Shown here: in pieces, positions 45,079 through 55,046 of the stretch | Layout of the letters: every line of letters starts with the position of its first letter | Numbering within the stretch: the first letter of the stretch is position 1 | Assembly (NCBI RefSeq): GCF_023674425.1 | Contig: NZ_CP098401.1 | Coordinates: forward strand, 682,001 to 746,000 | Reading direction: 5' to 3' | Source: Sphingomonas donggukensis | GTDB taxonomy: Bacteria; Pseudomonadota; Alphaproteobacteria; Sphingomonadales; Sphingomonadaceae | Length of the DNA stretch: 64,000 nt | The notes under the pieces: generated by a model | Databases searched by the model: none | Seen by the model: only the letters and a program-made list of their open reading frames with translations | Told to the model about the DNA's origin: nothing | Position numbers and translations under genes: made by a program

Positions 45079-45855
45079 CTACGCGACGAACTGTTCCATC
45101 GTTATGCGGTCGTCGAGCGCGTGTTCGGGATCGAACATCAGCGTCAGGTCGCGCAGGTGGTCGATGGCGATATCGACCTGCGCCACGTCGCGGACTTCGC
45201 GCTGGTCGGCGACGGCGCTGACCGGGCGCTTTTCCGAATCGAGCACGGTGATGCCGATTCGCGCCTTTTCAGGGAGGATCGCGCCGCGCCAGCGCCGCGG
45301 GCGGAACGCGCTGATCGGGGTGAGGGCGACCAGCGCCGAGCCGAGCGGCAGGATCGGGCCGTTGGCGGACAGATTGTACGCGGTGGAGCCAGCCGGGGTC
45401 GCCGCGAGGATACCGTCGCACACCAACTCGGGCAGGACGACGCGGTCGTTGACCGTCACCTGCAGCTTCGCGGTCTGGCGAGTTTCGCGCAGCAGCGATA
45501 CTTCGTTGATCGCGGGCAGCACGCGCGTCTCGCCCGCGATGGTCGTCGCGGTCATCGTCAGCGGCGACACGCGGAACGGCTTCGCGCGGGCCAACCGGTG
45601 GTCGAGATCGGCCAGCCGCCACTCGTTCATCAGGAAACCGACCGTGCCGAGGTTCATGCCGAACACCGGCACGCTGCGCCGCGTCTCGAGCATGGCGTGC
45701 AGCGTGTCGAGCATGAAGCCGTCGCCGCCCAGCGCCACGATCAGGTCCGCCTCCTCGATCGGCACCCAGTCATAGGTGTCGCGCAGGTCGGCGGCGGCGG
45801 CCTGTGCAGGCGGGGTGTTCGACGCGACGAGGGCGCGACGCGCGAAATCGCTCAT
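45079..45855 (-). CDS. nadK: NAD kinase
   Basis: A 258-residue enzyme that phosphorylates NAD to NADP. The signature GGDG is in [15 protein letters not shown], the conserved [14 protein letters not shown] follows, and the second nucleotide motif is [22 protein letters not shown]. It starts at ATG 45855, overlapping the moaA stop by four bases, so the two are co-transcribed. The length is normal for short proteobacterial forms. Confidence 0.95.
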   Translation of the reverse strand: MSDFARRALVASNTPPAQAAAADLRDTYDWVPIEEADLIVALGGDGFMLDTLHAMLETRRSVPVFGMNLGTVGFLMNEWRLADLDHRLARAKPFRVSPLTMTATTIAGETRVLPAINEVSLLRETRQTAKLQVTVNDRVVLPELVCDGILAATPAGSTAYNLSANGPILPLGSALVALTPISAFRPRRWRGAILPEKARIGITVLDSEKRPVSAVADQREVRDVAQVDIAIDHLRDLTLMFDPEHALDDRITMEQFVA

Positions 45856-46844
45856 CCGCCGGTGACGCTCATGTGGCGGGCGACGGCGGGCGCGGGGGCG
45901 TCGATGCGGAAGTCGTGCGCGCGCGGCTTGATCGCCAACGCCCGGTCGATCGCGGCGTCGAGCGCGTCGATCCCGCCGTCGCGCAGCGCCGCCTTCAGGT
46001 CGACATGATCGTCGTGGCCGAGACAGGAATAGAGCGTGCCCTCGGTCGTCAGGCGCACGCGGTTGCAGCCGTCGCAGAAATTAGCGGTGAGCGGCGAGAT
46101 GACGCCGAGGCGCGTGCCCCACGGCGTCCGCCAGTAACGCGCCGGCCCGCCGCTCTGGTAGGAATCGCGGGTCAGCGTCATCTGCTCAGACAACGCCTCG
46201 AACACGCGCGTCAGGGGTACGAAGCGGTCGGTGCGGTCCTCGTCGATCGCGCCCAGCGGCATCGTCTCGATCAGGCTGAGGTCGAAGCCGTTGTCGCCGC
46301 ACCAGGCGAGCATCGACGGAATCTCGTCCTCGTTCAGCCCGGCGAGCGCGACCATGTTGATCTTCACCGCCAGCCCCGCGTCGCGCGCGGCGAAGATGCC
46401 GCCCAGCACCTGATCGACGTCGCCGTGGCGCGTGATGAAACGGAACCGGTCGGGGTCGCGGCTGTCGAGGCTGACGTTGATGCGGCGGATGCCGGCATCG
46501 GCGAGCGCGGCGGCGTGCTCGGCCAGCTGGGTGGCGTTGGTGGTCATCGTCAGCTCGTCGAGGCCGTGCCCGACGTGCCGGCCCAGCCGCCGGACGAGAT
46601 CGCCGATGTCGCGGCGCACCAGCGGCTCGCCGCCCGACAGCCGGATCTTGCGCACGCCGCGCGCCATGAACCGCTCGGCGATGATAGCGATTTCCTCCAG
46701 CGCCAGCAGCTTCGCGCGCGGCAGGAACGTCATCTGCTCGGCCATGCAGTAACGGCAGCGCAGGTCGCAACGGTCGGTCACCGACACGCGCAGATAGCGG
46801 ATCGTGCGGCCGTGGCGGTCGATGAGCGGCGCAGGTTCCGACAT
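45852..46844 (-). CDS. moaA: GTP 3',8-cyclase MoaA
   Basis: A 330-residue radical SAM enzyme, first step of molybdenum cofactor synthesis. The SAM-binding [4Fe-4S] cysteines are C26, C30 and C33 (CDLRCRYC); the C-terminal cluster cysteines are in [11 protein letters not shown] and LYSCLG. The conserved C-terminal GG is present (SVTGG). [14 protein letters not shown] is the conserved glycine-rich segment. No other moa/moe genes are nearby; its partner nadK is unrelated in function. Confidence 0.96.
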   Translation of the reverse strand: MSEPAPLIDRHGRTIRYLRVSVTDRCDLRCRYCMAEQMTFLPRAKLLALEEIAIIAERFMARGVRKIRLSGGEPLVRRDIGDLVRRLGRHVGHGLDELTMTTNATQLAEHAAALADAGIRRINVSLDSRDPDRFRFITRHGDVDQVLGGIFAARDAGLAVKINMVALAGLNEDEIPSMLAWCGDNGFDLSLIETMPLGAIDEDRTDRFVPLTRVFEALSEQMTLTRDSYQSGGPARYWRTPWGTRLGVISPLTANFCDGCNRVRLTTEGTLYSCLGHDDHVDLKAALRDGGIDALDAAIDRALAIKPRAHDFRIDAPAPAVARHMSVTGG

Positions 46845-46890
46845 GCGCGAGAGCTAGGACTTTGCACCGCCGTTAACAAGGGCGCGGGAG

Positions 46891-48441
46891 ATGCTGTCTT
46901 TCTTCACCACTTTGCCCGACAAGGGCGCCGTGCCCGCAACCGCCGCCCGCCCCGTGTTCATCCTGTCGTTCCGCCAGCGCGACGAGCTGGCGGCTTCGGT
47001 CGCGCTTGCCGGGTGGCGCGCGGTGGCGGCGCGGCGTGGCGAGGGGCTGGAGCGCAGGCTGGCCGCGAGCGGCGCAGCGGTGGTCGTGATCGACGCGCGC
47101 GGCGCGGTTACGGAGGGGCTGGAGGCGGCGCGCGCGATCGGCGGCAGCGTGACGGCGGCGGGCCGCGCGATGCTGGTGCTGGTGTCGCGCAACGATGCCG
47201 GCGCGCTCACCGACTTCTACGACGCCGGGGCGACCCATTTCCTGGCGAGCCCGATGCGCGAGATCGAACTGGTCCAGGCGCTGCGCTTCGCCGATCGCCA
47301 CGCGCGGCGCGTGTCGGGCGGCTGGGTGAGCGAGGCGGCGGCCGCCGACCCGCTCGGCTGGCGATACGATCATGCCGCGCGCTCGCTGCAGCTGACGCAG
47401 GCGCTGGCCGGGGCGGTCGGATTGCCCGGCGGGACCGCCCCCGGGCGGGCGCTCGCGGCGCTCGATGGCGATGTGCGCGGCCTGCTGCGCGATGCGCTGC
47501 GCCGCCTCGAAGCGCATGGCACCGCCGCCTTCGCGCACGATCTGGCGGGCGTGGGCCGCGTCGTCCAGCACCTGCAGCGCGACGCCCGCAGCGGTCGCAT
47601 CCACGCGCTGGTCGAGCCTTTGGGGTCGGTGCCCGATGCGGGCGCGGCGCTGCGCGACGTGTTCCCGCGCCGGTCGCGCTCGATCGCGGCGCTGGCGGGC
47701 GATTTGTCGCAGGCGCTCGATCGCGGCGAGATCGAGATATTGTTCCAGCCGCAGGTCGCGCTGGACACCGGCGCGATCGTCGGCGTCGAGGCGCTGTCGC
47801 GCTGGCACCACCCGCGGCTGGGGGAGGTCGGGGCGGAGGCTTTGCTGGCCGCGGCGGAGCATGGCGGGCGATCGGTGCCGCTTTCCTCCTACCTCCAGAA
47901 CCGCGCGTTCGCGGCGGCGGCGCGGTGGCCGGCGACGCTGGCGCACCTGCGCGTCGCGGTGAACGTCGCCGCGGCGGACATCGCCGCGCCCGGCTTCGTC
48001 GACCTGCTGCTCGACCGGATAGACACCAGCGGCCTCGCCCGCGAGCGCGTGACGATCGAGGTGACCGAGGGCGCGCTGATCGAGAATCTTGCCGGTGCGG
48101 CGTCCGAACTCGCCGTCCTGCGCGAGGCCGGATGCCGGATCGCGATCGACGATTTCGGCACCGGCTATTCGAGCCTTGCGTATCTCAGCGCGCTGCCCAT
48201 CGACTATCTGAAGCTCGACCGGGCACTGACCCGCCGCATCGTCGCGGCACCGCGCGACCGGGTGATCGTGCGCGGCGTGATCGACATGGCGCGGTCGCTC
48301 GGCATGGCGATCATCGCCGAGGGGGTCGAGACCGCGGACCAGCGCGATGCGCTCGCCGCTGAGGGGTGCGCCTGGTACCAGGGCTATCTTTGCGCGCCTC
48401 CGCTCGACAGCGTGGCGCTGGCGCGGCTGGTGGCGGGCTAG
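46891..48441 (+). CDS. EAL-domain c-di-GMP phosphodiesterase with receiver-like N-terminus
   Basis: A 516-residue protein. Residues 1-140 look like a response-regulator receiver fold with reduced conservation (VVVIDARG, MLVLVSRNDAG, ATHFLASPM). A linker domain follows, then a full EAL domain: E300-A-L302, VNVAAADI, EVTEGALIEN, IDDFGTGYSSLAYL, YLKLDRAL, IIAEGVET and WYQGYL. All metal- and substrate-binding motifs are kept, so it should hydrolyse c-di-GMP. There is no GGDEF domain and no membrane segment. TTAAC at 46873 is a possible CtrA half-site. Its TAG overlaps the stop codon of the convergent GAF gene. Confidence 0.9.
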   Translation: MLSFFTTLPDKGAVPATAARPVFILSFRQRDELAASVALAGWRAVAARRGEGLERRLAASGAAVVVIDARGAVTEGLEAARAIGGSVTAAGRAMLVLVSRNDAGALTDFYDAGATHFLASPMREIELVQALRFADRHARRVSGGWVSEAAAADPLGWRYDHAARSLQLTQALAGAVGLPGGTAPGRALAALDGDVRGLLRDALRRLEAHGTAAFAHDLAGVGRVVQHLQRDARSGRIHALVEPLGSVPDAGAALRDVFPRRSRSIAALAGDLSQALDRGEIEILFQPQVALDTGAIVGVEALSRWHHPRLGEVGAEALLAAAEHGGRSVPLSSYLQNRAFAAAARWPATLAHLRVAVNVAAADIAAPGFVDLLLDRIDTSGLARERVTIEVTEGALIENLAGAASELAVLREAGCRIAIDDFGTGYSSLAYLSALPIDYLKLDRALTRRIVAAPRDRVIVRGVIDMARSLGMAIIAEGVETADQRDALAAEGCAWYQGYLCAPPLDSVALARLVAG

Positions 48442-48956
48442 GCCGCGCGCGGGCTCGCTTCGACGCGGGCCAGCGCGTCCCCGGCCGCACGCGCCAGGTC
48501 GGCAATGCGCGCCAGCGCCGCGTCGCTCGCGGGTCCGGTGGTTCGCCAGTACAGCCCGAGTGCCATCGTCGGCGCGTCATGGCCGATCGGGAACACCGCC
48601 ATGCTCCGAACGAAGGTGGACAGGTAGAGGTGCAGCGGCACGCGCGGGTCGGTCGCGATGTCGGGGATCACGATCGGCGCGTTGGCGATCATCGCCATGC
48701 CGGTGACGCAGCTTCGCACCGGAAAGCGATGCCCCGACCACAGCGGCGCGACCGCGTCCTCGGTCAGATATTCGATCTCGTCACCGCGCCGTTCGACCAC
48801 GGTGATGCCGTCCGCCCCGGCCAGGTCGCGGGCCACCGCGTGCAGCAGGGCGATGACGTCGGCGCGGGTGGCCGCCACCGCGAAATCCGGTGTCTCGGCG
48901 CCGGGCAGGGCCTCGACTGCCGCTCGCGACTCTCGTTTGCGAAACCGTTCGAACAT
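48438..48956 (-). CDS. GAF-domain protein
   Basis: A 172-residue protein, nearly all one GAF domain: the helix ALLHAVARDLAGADGITVVER, the strand region EYLTEDAVAPLWSG, the conserved APIVIPDIATDPRVPLHLYLSTFVRSMAVFPI and a final helix LADLARAAGDALARVEASPRAA. There is no output domain and no cysteine suited to bilin attachment. It may sense a small molecule for a partner protein. The gene follows mfd in the same direction and is tail-to-tail with the EAL gene, sharing CTAG. Confidence 0.82.
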   Translation of the reverse strand: MFERFRKRESRAAVEALPGAETPDFAVAATRADVIALLHAVARDLAGADGITVVERRGDEIEYLTEDAVAPLWSGHRFPVRSCVTGMAMIANAPIVIPDIATDPRVPLHLYLSTFVRSMAVFPIGHDAPTMALGLYWRTTGPASDAALARIADLARAAGDALARVEASPRAA

Positions 48957-49033
48957 GCTGCCACCTCGCGCCGGTCGCACGATAGCCTGATCCGGGTAAG
49001 CAAATCCTTAGAATCGGTTCCGTTTCAGATGTT

Positions 49034-52000
49034 TCAGCCCGCGGCCTTCGCCAGCCCCCGCGACAGTTGCAGCGCGCCATGCAGCCGCGCGAGCGGATCG
49101 GCCCAGGCGCGGTTGATGACCAGCTTGTGGTCGGGGCGCAGCTTCGCGACCTCGCCCAGCTTGCCGACATAGGCGAGCAGGCCATCGATATTCGGGAAGT
49201 TGTTCTCGTGAAACGCGACCAGCGCGCCCTTCGGCCCGACGTCGAGCTTGGCGATGCACGCCGACTTGGCGTTCAGCTTGATTTCCATGAGCTTCAGCAG
49301 ATTGTCGGTCGGCTGCGGAAGTTTGCCGAAGCGGTCGATCATCTCGGCGGCGAAAGCCTCCAGTCCGCCCTTGTCGTCGATGTCGTTCAGGCGGCGATAG
49401 AGCCCCATGCGTAGGTCGAGGTCGGGGACATAGTCCTCCGGGATCAGGATCGGCGCATCGACGGTGATCTGCGGGCTGAACCCGGTCGCCCGCTCCAGCT
49501 TGCCGCCGGCGCGCGCCTCCAGGATCGCCTCCTCCAGCATCGACTGGTAGAGTTCGTAGCCGACTTCCTTGATGTGTCCCGACTGTTCGTCGCCCAGCAT
49601 GTTGCCGGCCCCGCGGATGTCGAGGTCGTGGCTGGCGAGCTGGAACCCGGCACCAAGCGACTCGAGGTCGGACAGCACCTTCAGCCGCTTGTCCGCCGCC
49701 GCGGTCATCATCCGCTCGGGCGGGGTCGTCAGATAGGCATAGGCGCGCGTCTTCGACCGCCCGACGCGCCCGCGCAGCTGGTAGAGCTGGGCAAGGCCGA
49801 AGCGGTCGGCGCGGTTGATGATCATCGTGTTGGCGGACGCGATATCGATGCCGCTTTCGATGATGGTGGTCGACACCAGCACCTCGAACTTCTTGTCGTA
49901 GAAGGCGGACATGCGCTCCTCAACCTCGGTCGGCGCCATCTGGCCGTGGGCGACGACGTAGCGGACTTCGGGCACCTGTTCGCGCAGGAATTCCTCGACG
50001 TCGGGCAGGTCGGCGACGCGCGGGGTGACGAAGAAGCTCTGCCCGCCGCGATAATGTTCGCGCAACAGTGCCTCGCGCACCACCACCGGATCCCACGGCA
50101 TGACGTAGGTGCGCACCGCCAGGCGATCGACCGGAGGCGTCTGGATGACCGACAACTCGCGCAGGCCCGACATCGCCATCTGGAGCGTGCGCGGGATCGG
50201 CGTCGCGGTCAGCGTCAGGACGTGGACGTCGGATTTCAGCGCCTTCAGCCGTTCCTTGTGGGTCACGCCGAACCGCTGTTCCTCGTCGACAACGACGAGC
50301 CCCAGCCGCTTGAAGCCGATGCCCTTGGCCAGCAGCGCGTGGGTGCCGATGACGACATCGACCTGCCCGTCGGCGATGCCTTCCTTCGTCGCCTTCGCCT
50401 CGGCGGCGGGGACCAGGCGGGACAGGCGCCCGACGCGGATCGGGAAGCCTTCGAAACGGGCGGCGAAGTTGTTGAAATGCTGGCGCGCGAGCAGCGTGGT
50501 CGGGCATACGATCGCGACCTGCAACCCCGCCATCGCCGCGACGAACGCGGCACGCAGCGCCACCTCGGTCTTGCCGAAGCCGACGTCGCCGACGACCAGC
50601 CGGTCCATCGGCTTGCCGGCGGACAGGTCGGCCAGCACTTCCTCGATCGCGCGGGCCTGATCCTCGGTCTCTTCGTACGGGAAGCGATCGACGAAGCTGG
50701 CGAATCCCGAATCGTCGGGTTCGGCGATATCGGCGGGGCGCAGCGCGCGGGCGGCGGCGGTGGCGATCAAGTCGCCCGCGATTTCGCGGATGCGCTCCTT
50801 CATCTTCGCCTTGCGGCGCTGCCATGCCTCGCCACCGAGACGATCGAGCGTAGCGCCTTCCTCGCCCGCGCCATAGCGGGTCAGGACTTCGAGATTTTCG
50901 ACCGGCACGTAGAGTTTGTCGCCGCCGGCATAGCTCAGCGCGACGCAGTCGTGAGGGGCGCGCTGCACCGGCACCTGGGTCAGCCCCTCGTAACGGCCGA
51001 TGCCGTGGTCGACGTGCACGACCAGATCGCCCGGCGACAGCGTGGCGAGTTCGGCGAGGAAGGCGTCGGCAGACTTGCGGCGCTTGGCACGGCGCACCAG
51101 CCGGTCGCCCAGCATGTCCTGTTCGGTCAGCACCGCGACGTCCGGCGCAGTGAAACCGTGGTCGAGCGGCAGCACGGCAAGCGCGACGCCGCCATCGCCC
51201 TGCGCGAGCGCCTGTTGCCATGTTTCCGCTTCACGCAGGCCGGTCAGGCCGTGATCCTCGAGCAGGCCCTTCAACCGATCGCGCGAGCCCGCCGAATAGC
51301 TGGCCAGGATCGCCTTGCGCCCATCCTTCTTCACCCGCTTCAGGTGATCGACGACGGCCTCGTATACATTGGCGCCGCCGCTGCGCTCGGGACCGAAATC
51401 GCGCGGGCCGTCGACGCCGAAGTCGAGCACGGTCGCGCTCTCGGGCTCGTGGAACGGCGTCGCGACATGGGCAGGGGCGTCGGCGAGGTGCTGCGCCCAT
51501 TCGCCGGCGGTCAGGTACAGCGCGTTGGCGGGAAGGGGGCGGTAGCTGCCCGGCTCGGACCCGGCTGCGCGCATGCGGTTGGCGTGGTAATCTGTCACCG
51601 CCTCGAACCGCGCCTCCGCCGCCGCCGCGACCGCAGTGTCGCGGACGACGACCATGTCGGCGGGCAGGTGATCGAACAGCGTTTCCAGCCGCTCCTCGAA
51701 CAGCGGCAGCCAATGCTCCATGCCCGCGAGCCGCCGGCCCTCGCTGACCGCCTGGTACAGGGGGTCGCCGGTCGCGGTCGCGCCGAACGTCTCGCGATAG
51801 CGTGCGCGGAACCGCTTGATGCTCTCCTCGTCGAGCAGGGCTTCCGAGGCGGGGAGCAGGGTGAAGCCCTTGACGCTGCCGGTCGTGCGCTGGTCGCCGG
51901 GGTCGAAAGTGCGAACCGTCTCGATTTCGTCGCCGAAGAAGTCGAGCCGCAGCCCGGCTTCCGCGCCCGAGGGGAACAGGTCGACCAGGCCGCCGCGCAC

Positions 52001-52489
52001 CGCGAATTCGCCGGCATCGGCGACGCTTTCGGTGCGGACATAGCCGTTGGCCTGGAGAAGCGCGGAGAGCTTGTCGCGCGAGATACGCTCGCCCGGCGCC
52101 AGCGTCGCGACGAGGTTGCGGATGCGAAACGGCGTCAGCGTGCGCTGCGCGGCGGCGTTGGCGGTGGTGACGAGCAGGCGCGGCGCTTTCGTCGGCTGCT
52201 GCAACCGGTGGAGCGCGGCCAGCCGCTCGGCCATTACACGCAGCGTCGGCGAGGCGCGGTCGTAGGGCAGGCAGTCCCACGCGGGGTAAGCGACGACCTC
52301 CAGTTCGGGCGCAAAGAACGGTGCGGTCGCCTGGATGCTGCGCATGGCGGCTTCGTCGGGCGCGATGAAGAGGGCGCCACCGGGGGCAGCGCGCGCGATG
52401 TCGGCGAGCAGGACTGGCTGGAACCCGGTCGCGACGCCGGAGAGCGTGAGAGGTTTCGTCTCGGAGAGGATGGTCTTGAGGTCGGGCAT
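49034..52489 (-). CDS. mfd: Transcription-repair coupling factor Mfd
   Basis: An 1151-residue ATPase that removes stalled RNA polymerase at DNA lesions and recruits UvrA. In order: the UvrB-like N-terminal module, the RNA-polymerase interaction domain with LVHVDHGIGRYEGL, the RecG-like translocase with GDVGFGKTEVALRAAF, VVDEEQRFGV and TLTATPIPRTLQMA, the TRG region near DLDIRGAGNMLGDEQ, and the C-terminal regulatory domain. The start ATG has a weak ribosome site and lies just after a repeat-rich spacer. Confidence 0.97.
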   Translation of the reverse strand: MPDLKTILSETKPLTLSGVATGFQPVLLADIARAAPGGALFIAPDEAAMRSIQATAPFFAPELEVVAYPAWDCLPYDRASPTLRVMAERLAALHRLQQPTKAPRLLVTTANAAAQRTLTPFRIRNLVATLAPGERISRDKLSALLQANGYVRTESVADAGEFAVRGGLVDLFPSGAEAGLRLDFFGDEIETVRTFDPGDQRTTGSVKGFTLLPASEALLDEESIKRFRARYRETFGATATGDPLYQAVSEGRRLAGMEHWLPLFEERLETLFDHLPADMVVVRDTAVAAAAEARFEAVTDYHANRMRAAGSEPGSYRPLPANALYLTAGEWAQHLADAPAHVATPFHEPESATVLDFGVDGPRDFGPERSGGANVYEAVVDHLKRVKKDGRKAILASYSAGSRDRLKGLLEDHGLTGLREAETWQQALAQGDGGVALAVLPLDHGFTAPDVAVLTEQDMLGDRLVRRAKRRKSADAFLAELATLSPGDLVVHVDHGIGRYEGLTQVPVQRAPHDCVALSYAGGDKLYVPVENLEVLTRYGAGEEGATLDRLGGEAWQRRKAKMKERIREIAGDLIATAAARALRPADIAEPDDSGFASFVDRFPYEETEDQARAIEEVLADLSAGKPMDRLVVGDVGFGKTEVALRAAFVAAMAGLQVAIVCPTTLLARQHFNNFAARFEGFPIRVGRLSRLVPAAEAKATKEGIADGQVDVVIGTHALLAKGIGFKRLGLVVVDEEQRFGVTHKERLKALKSDVHVLTLTATPIPRTLQMAMSGLRELSVIQTPPVDRLAVRTYVMPWDPVVVREALLREHYRGGQSFFVTPRVADLPDVEEFLREQVPEVRYVVAHGQMAPTEVEERMSAFYDKKFEVLVSTTIIESGIDIASANTMIINRADRFGLAQLYQLRGRVGRSKTRAYAYLTTPPERMMTAAADKRLKVLSDLESLGAGFQLASHDLDIRGAGNMLGDEQSGHIKEVGYELYQSMLEEAILEARAGGKLERATGFSPQITVDAPILIPEDYVPDLDLRMGLYRRLNDIDDKGGLEAFAAEMIDRFGKLPQPTDNLLKLMEIKLNAKSACIAKLDVGPKGALVAFHENNFPNIDGLLAYVGKLGEVAKLRPDHKLVINRAWADPLARLHGALQLSRGLAKAAG

Positions 52490-52502
52490 GAGGTTCTTCG
52501 TC

Positions 52503-52613
52503 TTAGCCCTCTCCCCGGTGGGGAGAGGGTTGGGAGAGGGGTGTTCCGCGGGCGTTGGTCTCGGTGAGACACCTTCCCCTCTCTCAACCCTCTCTCCAAG
52601 GGAAGAGGGCTAA
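52503..52613. repeat. Palindromic repeat, family C
   Basis: TTAGCCCTCTCCCC and its approximate reverse complement GGGAAGAGGGCTAA bound an inverted repeat with about 40-base arms. Both arms contain GAGAGGGTTG-A/G-GAGAGGGG or its complement, and the left arm is itself a hairpin (CTCCCCGGTGGGGAG). It separates sdhE from mfd, which run in the same direction. It is unrelated in sequence to the TCGAG family. Confidence 0.8.
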
Positions 52614-52630
52614 GGACGGGCCTTCCGCAA

Positions 52631-52894
52631 TCACGGTCGCGGTACGAAATCCAGCTTCGTCATCGCCTCCAGCATGGGTCCCAGCCAACGCGCGGGCACG
52701 GCTTGCGTGCCCATCGCCCAAGCCATGATGTCGACGTCCTGTTCCTCCAGGAACTCCTCGAACCACGCGATCTCCGCGTCGCTCCAAGTCGCCGCGCGGG
52801 CATCGACATAGCCGCCGATCATCAGGTCGGCTTCCTTGGTGCCGCGGTGCCACGCGCGGAAGCGCAGGCGTTTCAGGCGGGTTTCGCGATCCAT
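52631..52894 (-). CDS. sdhE: FAD assembly factor SdhE
   Basis: An 87-residue small helical protein that helps attach FAD covalently to succinate dehydrogenase SdhA. The family motif RGxxE is present as HRGTKEADLMIGGYVD, preceded by RLKRLRFRAWH and followed by EIAWFEEFLEEQDVDIMAW. The length fits the YgfY/SDH5 family. It is divergent from recG, and mfd follows downstream on the same strand, separated by the family C repeat. Confidence 0.93.
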   Translation of the reverse strand: MDRETRLKRLRFRAWHRGTKEADLMIGGYVDARAATWSDAEIAWFEEFLEEQDVDIMAWAMGTQAVPARWLGPMLEAMTKLDFVPRP

Positions 52895-52965
52895 CGTCGT
52901 CCACGCGGAATTGGCCGACGGCGCTTGGGAAGCGCGTCGGCTGGGGTTAGAGGGGCGAGATAGCC

Positions 52966-55029
52966 ATGCGACCCGACATCCTCAACCCGCTGTTCGCCGA
53001 AGTCACGTCGCTGAAGGGCGTGGGGCCGGGCCTTGCAAAGCCACTGGAGCGGTTGGCGCTGCGCCGCGTCGTGGATGTCGCCTTCCATTTGCCGACCGGC
53101 TGGATCGATCGCCTGCCGCGCGACGAGCTCGACATGGCCGATGTCGGGCAGACGATCGCGATCACCCTGACGCCTGTGTCGTACCGCATGGGCGGCAGCC
53201 CGCGCAGCCCGTCGCGGGTGCAGGCGGTCGATGAAAAGGGTAACCACGTGACGCTCGCCTTTTTCGGCGGGGCGAGCGGCTGGGTGAAGAAGCTGCTGCC
53301 GCTGAACGAGCCGCGCCGCGTGTCGGGCAAGCTGGAGCAGTACGGCCAGGAATTGCAGATCGTCCACCCGGACTATGCCCTTCCGCTCGATGAGGCGCCC
53401 GAGGGCGGGGGCCGCGACGCGATCTATCCGATGTCGGAGGGGATCACCTCGAAACGCATCGCCGCGCTCGCCGCACAGGCGATCGAGCGCGCGCCCGACC
53501 TGCCCGAATGGATCGAGCCGAGCCTGAAGGCCAAGCACGACTGGCCCGACTGGAAGGCGGCACTCACGGCGATCCACGCCGATCCGTCCGATACGAAGGC
53601 GCGCGCGCGTCTGGCCTATGACGAGGTGTTCGCCAATCAGCTCGCGCTGCTGCTGGTGCGCGGCGAGGCGCGGAGCAAGCGCGGCGTGCCGCTGGCCGGC
53701 GACGGGCGGCTGCGCGACTCGCTGAAGCTGCCCTATGCCCCGACCGGCGCGCAGTCGCGCACGGTGGGCGAGATCGAGGGCGACATGGCGCAAGGCCAGC
53801 CGATGCTGCGGCTGCTGCAGGGCGATGTCGGGTCGGGCAAGACCTTGGTCGCGCTGATGGCCTTGCTGATCGCGGTGGAGGCGGGCGCGCAAGGGGCTTT
53901 GCTGGCGCCGACCGAAATCCTCGCGCGCCAGCATTACGAAACGCTGTCGCGCCAGCTGTCCGGCCTGCCCGTGCGCGTCGCGATCCTGACCGGGCGGGAC
54001 AAGGGGCGGGTGCGCGAATCGACGCTGATGGGGGTCGCGTCGGGCGAGATCGACATATTGATCGGGACGCACGCGATCTTTCAGGAGGCCGTCGCCTACA
54101 AGCGGCTGGGGCTGGTGGTGGTCGACGAACAGCACCGCTTCGGCGTCGCTCAGCGGATGATGCTGCAGGCGAAGGCGCAGCGTCCGCCGCACCTGCTGGT
54201 GATGACCGCGACGCCGATCCCGCGCACTCTGACGCTGGCGCAATATGGCGAGATGGACGTCAGCCGCCTGGACGAGATGCCGCCCGGCCGCGAGCCGATC
54301 GAGACGCGGGTGATTTCCGAGGACCGGATGGACGAGGTGGTGGACGGCCTCGCTCGCCATTTGTCGGGCGGGGGGCAGGCCTATTGGGTGTGCCCGCTGG
54401 TCGAGGAAAGCGAGAAGAGCGATCTCGCCGCCGCCGAGGCGCGGGCGGCGACGCTGGCGCAGCGGTTCGGCGACCGCGTCGCGCTGGTCCACGGTCGGAT
54501 GAAGGGGCCGGACAAGGACGCGGTGATGGCGCGCTTCTCGCGTGGCGACGCGGGCGTCTTGGTCGCGACGACGGTGATCGAGGTCGGCGTGGACGTGCCC
54601 AACGCGACGCTGATCGTGATCGAGCACGCTGATCGTTTCGGCTTGGCCCAGCTCCACCAGCTGCGCGGACGCGTAGGGCGGGGAGGGGGTCGGTCGGTGT
54701 GCCTGCTGCTGCGCGGGGGAACGCTCAGCGAAACGTCGCGCGCGCGGCTGGCGCTGATGCGCGAGAGCAATGACGGATTTCGCATCGCCGAGGAGGATCT
54801 GCGCCTGCGCGGCAGCGGCGAGCTACTCGGCACGCGCCAGTCGGGCGAGATGGTGTTCCGGCTGGCGACGCCGGACGTGATCGCGAGCCTGCTGCCAGAG
54901 GCGAACAGCGACGCGCGGTTGTTGGTGGACCGTGACGGCGGATTGCGTGGCGAGCGCGGGCAGGCGGCGCGGACGGCGCTGTACCTGTTCGAACGCGATG
55001 CGGCGGTCGGGCTGTTGCGGTCGGGCTGA
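52966..55029 (+). CDS. recG: ATP-dependent DNA helicase RecG
   Basis: A 687-residue branch-migration helicase acting on stalled forks and Holliday junctions. The N-terminal wedge/OB part includes SLKGVGPGLAKPLERL and the beta-rich VQAVDEKGNHVTLAFFGG. Helicase motifs are GDVGSGKTLVALMALL, VVDEQHRFGV, MTATPIPRTL, LVATTVIEVGVDVPNATL and QLRGRVGRGGGRS. The C-terminal RLRGSGELLGTRQSG completes the family pattern. GAGGGGCGAGATAGCC precedes the ATG. Confidence 0.97.
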   Translation: MRPDILNPLFAEVTSLKGVGPGLAKPLERLALRRVVDVAFHLPTGWIDRLPRDELDMADVGQTIAITLTPVSYRMGGSPRSPSRVQAVDEKGNHVTLAFFGGASGWVKKLLPLNEPRRVSGKLEQYGQELQIVHPDYALPLDEAPEGGGRDAIYPMSEGITSKRIAALAAQAIERAPDLPEWIEPSLKAKHDWPDWKAALTAIHADPSDTKARARLAYDEVFANQLALLLVRGEARSKRGVPLAGDGRLRDSLKLPYAPTGAQSRTVGEIEGDMAQGQPMLRLLQGDVGSGKTLVALMALLIAVEAGAQGALLAPTEILARQHYETLSRQLSGLPVRVAILTGRDKGRVRESTLMGVASGEIDILIGTHAIFQEAVAYKRLGLVVVDEQHRFGVAQRMMLQAKAQRPPHLLVMTATPIPRTLTLAQYGEMDVSRLDEMPPGREPIETRVISEDRMDEVVDGLARHLSGGGQAYWVCPLVEESEKSDLAAAEARAATLAQRFGDRVALVHGRMKGPDKDAVMARFSRGDAGVLVATTVIEVGVDVPNATLIVIEHADRFGLAQLHQLRGRVGRGGGRSVCLLLRGGTLSETSRARLALMRESNDGFRIAEEDLRLRGSGELLGTRQSGEMVFRLATPDVIASLLPEANSDARLLVDRDGGLRGERGQAARTALYLFERDAAVGLLRSG

Positions 55030-55046
55030 GCCCGCACCGCGCAGCG

